From an uncultured Pseudomonadales bacterium (lineage in GTDB: Bacteria > Pseudomonadota > Gammaproteobacteria > Pseudomonadales > Azotimanducaceae), in assembly GCA_938017975.1 (NCBI GenBank), contig CALIKQ010000051.1:1-64000 (forward strand): a stretch of DNA of 64,000 bases, in the 5' to 3' direction. Below, in pieces: positions 58,186 to 64,000 of this stretch. Position 1 is the first letter of the stretch, and each line of letters begins with the position of its first letter. The notes beneath the pieces were generated by a model. The model had not been told where the DNA came from. It searched no databases and saw only the letters and a list, made by a program, of their open reading frames with translations. The translations under genes were made by a program, and so were the position numbers.

Positions 58186-60229
58186 ATCCAGCTTATTGCT
58201 TGAACTTGGGACCGAGGAGCTTCCCCCTAAATCGCTCAAGACGCTTAAAGATGCGCTCGGTACGAATCTCTCGAGAGCCTTATCAGATCGGCAGTTCGAG
58301 CATGGAACGGTCTCTACTTTTGCAACGCCTCGAAGATTGGGTGTGCTCATTGAAACTTGCAATGACACCCAGCCTGAGCAATTCGTCGAACGTCGAGGAC
58401 CAAGCCTTAAAGCCGCCTACGGAGATGATCATCAGCCGACAAAGGCCTTACTTGGATTTTTAAAGTCTTGCGGCACGGATAATGTCGCTGACCTCGAGCA
58501 CCTAGAAACCGATAAAGGCGCTTGGTTGGTTTATCGAGCCCACCATCAAGGCGCCACGCTTGCATCTGAGTTCCAAACAATACTCGAAGAAGCAGTCAAT
58601 GGGCTGCCCATCGCCAAACGAATGCGCTGGGGCAATCTTCGATCAGAATTTGTAAGACCACTCCGTTGGTTGTTAGCTCTGCACGGCAAGAACATCCTTG
58701 ATTGCACGCTTTTTGGTCAGCCGTCAGGTCGAATCACTCAAGGACATCGTGCAATGTACGGTGGTGCAGTCACCATTGATATGCCTGAAGACTATCCGAG
58801 CCAGTTGCAATCAGCGAATGTCATAGCCTGTTTTGAGACTCGGCGAGATCAAATCGTGGCTGAGCTTGCTAAAGCCGCAGAAAACCGAGGCGGTATCCTC
58901 ACAGACGACCCAGATTTAATCGACGAAGTGACTGCGCTGACCGAGTGGCCCATTGTGCTCGGGGGTGAATTTGATCCTAATTTTCTAGAAGTTCCTGAGG
59001 AAGCACTGATCTCAGCCATGCGGGAGCATCAGCGCTATTTTCATCTTAGAAACGCGCAAGGCGACCTAGAGCCCTGTTTTTTGACCGTTGCCAATCTCGA
59101 AAGCTCTGATCCGGCGCTCATCATCAAGGGCAATGAACGCGTTATCAGACCAAGACTGGCGGACGCACAATTTTTCTTTAAGCGAGACCTCAATAGGCCT
59201 TTGTCTGATGCTGCAGATCAGCTCAACCAAGTGGTTTTCCAAAATGAGTTGGGTTCCTTCGGAGAAAAAGCTGAAAGGATCAGTCAGCTCGCAGCTTTCA
59301 TTGCTCAAGAAATCGGTGAGGATCCGCTGCTTGCAGAGCGCGCCAGCAAACTCGCCAAAACAGATCTTGTTTCCTTGATGGTCGGCGAGTTTCCTGATTT
59401 ACAGGGGATCATGGGTCGCTATTACGCCCTCGCTCAGAATGAAGAGGCGGTGGTTGCGGACGCTATCCGTGATCATTACTTGCCAAGGTTCTCCGGGGAC
59501 CGTCTGCCGAGTAACGCCATTGGTTGCGTTGTCGCTTTGGCAGACCGCATTGACACGTTGGTTGGCTTATTCGGTATCGGCCAACCACCTACAGGCAGCA
59601 AAGATCCATTTGCACTGCGAAGACAGTCACTCGCAATTGTTAGGATTTGCATTGATTTTCCAATCAAAATTTCTCTCAAAACAGTCTTGAGGAAGGCTGC
59701 AGCACTGCATTCGGGAAGTTACTCAACTGATCCAGTTTTGGCCTATATCCTAGATCGGTTCGAAAACCTCATGGCTGATCAAGGCGTCGCGTTGGATGAA
59801 ATTCGTGCGATTAGAGGCCGATCATCGGGTATTGATAATCTCACAACGGCCGCAGCCGATATCGTCTCAATTGGCAGCTTTCGCACAACAGAAGCGGGCT
59901 TAAAGGTCATCAATACTCAGAAACGGGTCAAAAATATTGTTGAGAAGTCTGATCAGTTAGCGCCAGGTAAGATCAGTAAAGATCTTTTTAAGAGTGACGT
60001 TGAGTTTGCCTTGCTCAAAGCCATTGACCATCTTGGTTCAAAATTGACAACCGATTTTTCTGAACAGCTCGCGGCAGTCAGTGTCAGTGCAGAATCCGTC
60101 GCGAACTATTTTGATTCCGTCATGGTTATGGATGACGATGCCCTGATCAGGGAAAATCGATTAAATACCCTGCGATCCCTCAATGCCACGCTCACGCAGA
60201 TCGCTGCGTTTGACGCCCTGCAACAGTAA
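58178..60229 (+). CDS. glyS: Glycyl-tRNA synthetase beta subunit
   Basis: tRNA-binding subunit of 683 residues. It opens [15 protein letters not shown] and contains [20 protein letters not shown], the HD-like region [17 protein letters not shown] and a C-terminal anticodon-binding part (about 580-683). The frame is open to 58085, but ATG 58178 within the last codons of glyQ matches the family N-terminus. Confidence 0.97.
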   Translation: MNKSSLLLELGTEELPPKSLKTLKDALGTNLSRALSDRQFEHGTVSTFATPRRLGVLIETCNDTQPEQFVERRGPSLKAAYGDDHQPTKALLGFLKSCGTDNVADLEHLETDKGAWLVYRAHHQGATLASEFQTILEEAVNGLPIAKRMRWGNLRSEFVRPLRWLLALHGKNILDCTLFGQPSGRITQGHRAMYGGAVTIDMPEDYPSQLQSANVIACFETRRDQIVAELAKAAENRGGILTDDPDLIDEVTALTEWPIVLGGEFDPNFLEVPEEALISAMREHQRYFHLRNAQGDLEPCFLTVANLESSDPALIIKGNERVIRPRLADAQFFFKRDLNRPLSDAADQLNQVVFQNELGSFGEKAERISQLAAFIAQEIGEDPLLAERASKLAKTDLVSLMVGEFPDLQGIMGRYYALAQNEEAVVADAIRDHYLPRFSGDRLPSNAIGCVVALADRIDTLVGLFGIGQPPTGSKDPFALRRQSLAIVRICIDFPIKISLKTVLRKAAALHSGSYSTDPVLAYILDRFENLMADQGVALDEIRAIRGRSSGIDNLTTAAADIVSIGSFRTTEAGLKVINTQKRVKNIVEKSDQLAPGKISKDLFKSDVEFALLKAIDHLGSKLTTDFSEQLAAVSVSAESVANYFDSVMVMDDDALIRENRLNTLRSLNATLTQIAAFDALQQ

Positions 60230-60251
60230 CTCGGCATCATCAACAAACATT

Positions 60252-63752
<3,501 letters not shown>

Positions 63753-63756
<4 letters not shown>

Positions 63757-64000
63757 AACTTCATCGGCATGATCACATACAGAGCACTGTCTACAGAAGG
63801 GTCTTCGATAAGCGCACTGCTGTTACCGTCAAAAACAGTAATTTTAACGGTTTCCCCTCGAATCACACTCAATACATCCAACAAATAGCCAACGTTAAAG
63901 CCAATTTCCAGCGATGCACCAGAGTATTCAACAGGGACTGTCTCTTCAGCATCTTCCTGCTCTGGATTATTTGTCGTTAGCGTGACAAGTCCATCGCTGA
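63753..64000 (-). CDS. dnaN: DNA polymerase III sliding clamp, C-terminal part
   Basis: The last 82 codons of the beta clamp, running off the right edge. LEIGFNVGYLLDVLSVIRG and the C-terminal ALYVIMPMKL (family VVMPMRL) are diagnostic. The stop overlaps the recF start. The rest of dnaN, then dnaA and oriC, should lie just beyond the window. Confidence 0.96.

Overview
The window looks like chromosomal, origin-proximal DNA of a Pseudomonas-like (probably marine, compact-genome) gammaproteobacterium. The evidence is gene order: dnaN-recF-gyrB at the right edge, glyQS, trkH-trkA-rsmB-fmt-def-LysM-dprA, aroE-prlC, the coxBA-ctaG-coxC cluster, polA/engB with cytochrome c4 and dsbA, thrB beside a DUF2782 protein, hemCDXY/argH, cyaY/lptM-lysA-dapF-DUF484-xerC, and trxA-rho. 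These blocks occur in the same local order around oriC in Pseudomonas-type genomes. No prophage, insertion sequence, CRISPR array, rRNA or tRNA was recognised. The DNA is almost entirely housekeeping, and most neighbouring genes overlap by 1-17 bases (ATGA, GTGA, TAATG junctions).

Layout. 1-760: edge fragment of an unrecognised minus-strand reading frame, then non-coding DNA with one long inverted repeat. 0.8-9.1 kb: cysQ (minus); then on the plus strand a YrfG-type nucleotidase with hslR, gshA-acpH, dsbB, an ABC-F ATPase (yheS), hemB and trxA. 9.1-15.2 kb: rho and a flavin reductase (plus), facing the hemC-hemD-hemX-hemY operon (minus). 15.4-21.9 kb: argH; cyaY (minus); the coupled plus-strand run lptM-lysA-dapF-DUF484-xerC-HAD. 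21.8-31.4 kb: thrC, a P-II protein, comM, a cytochrome c5-like protein, an unusual IMP dehydrogenase with its own structured leader, an acyl-CoA synthetase, dsbA, cytochrome c4 and engB. 31.4-37 kb: a probable small RNA, polA, DUF2782, thrB, a Sco copper chaperone and heme O synthase. 37-43.5 kb: the rest of the caa3-type cytochrome oxidase cluster. 43.5-50 kb: the coupled chain purE-tsaC-aroE-prlC-yheV, a short dprA and a LysM protein. 50-64 kb: def-fmt-rsmB-trkA-trkH-methyltransferase, an LpxL-type acyltransferase, glyQS, gyrB, recF and the end of dnaN.

How the genes work together. Heme is a recurrent theme: hemB, hemCDXY and heme O synthase make the cofactor for the oxidase, and Sco, CtaG and SURF1 assemble its metal centres, with c-type cytochromes also present. 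DsbA and DsbB form the periplasmic disulfide system. LysA and DapF serve lysine and peptidoglycan synthesis; ThrB and ThrC serve threonine synthesis. def, fmt, rsmB, tsaC, glyQS, hslR and engB serve translation.

No wholly new multi-gene system was found. The best leads are regulatory or small: (i) a candidate sigma-E/AlgU-dependent small RNA between polA and engB, the same position as Spot 42 in Escherichia coli and ErsA in Pseudomonas; (ii) a structured leader carrying a potential anti-Shine-Dalgarno ahead of an atypical IMP dehydrogenase; (iii) a Sco-like CxxxC membrane protein in the oxidase cluster, which lacks ctaA; (iv) a DprA without its N-terminal domain; (v) a flavin reductase without the usual flavin-binding arginine.
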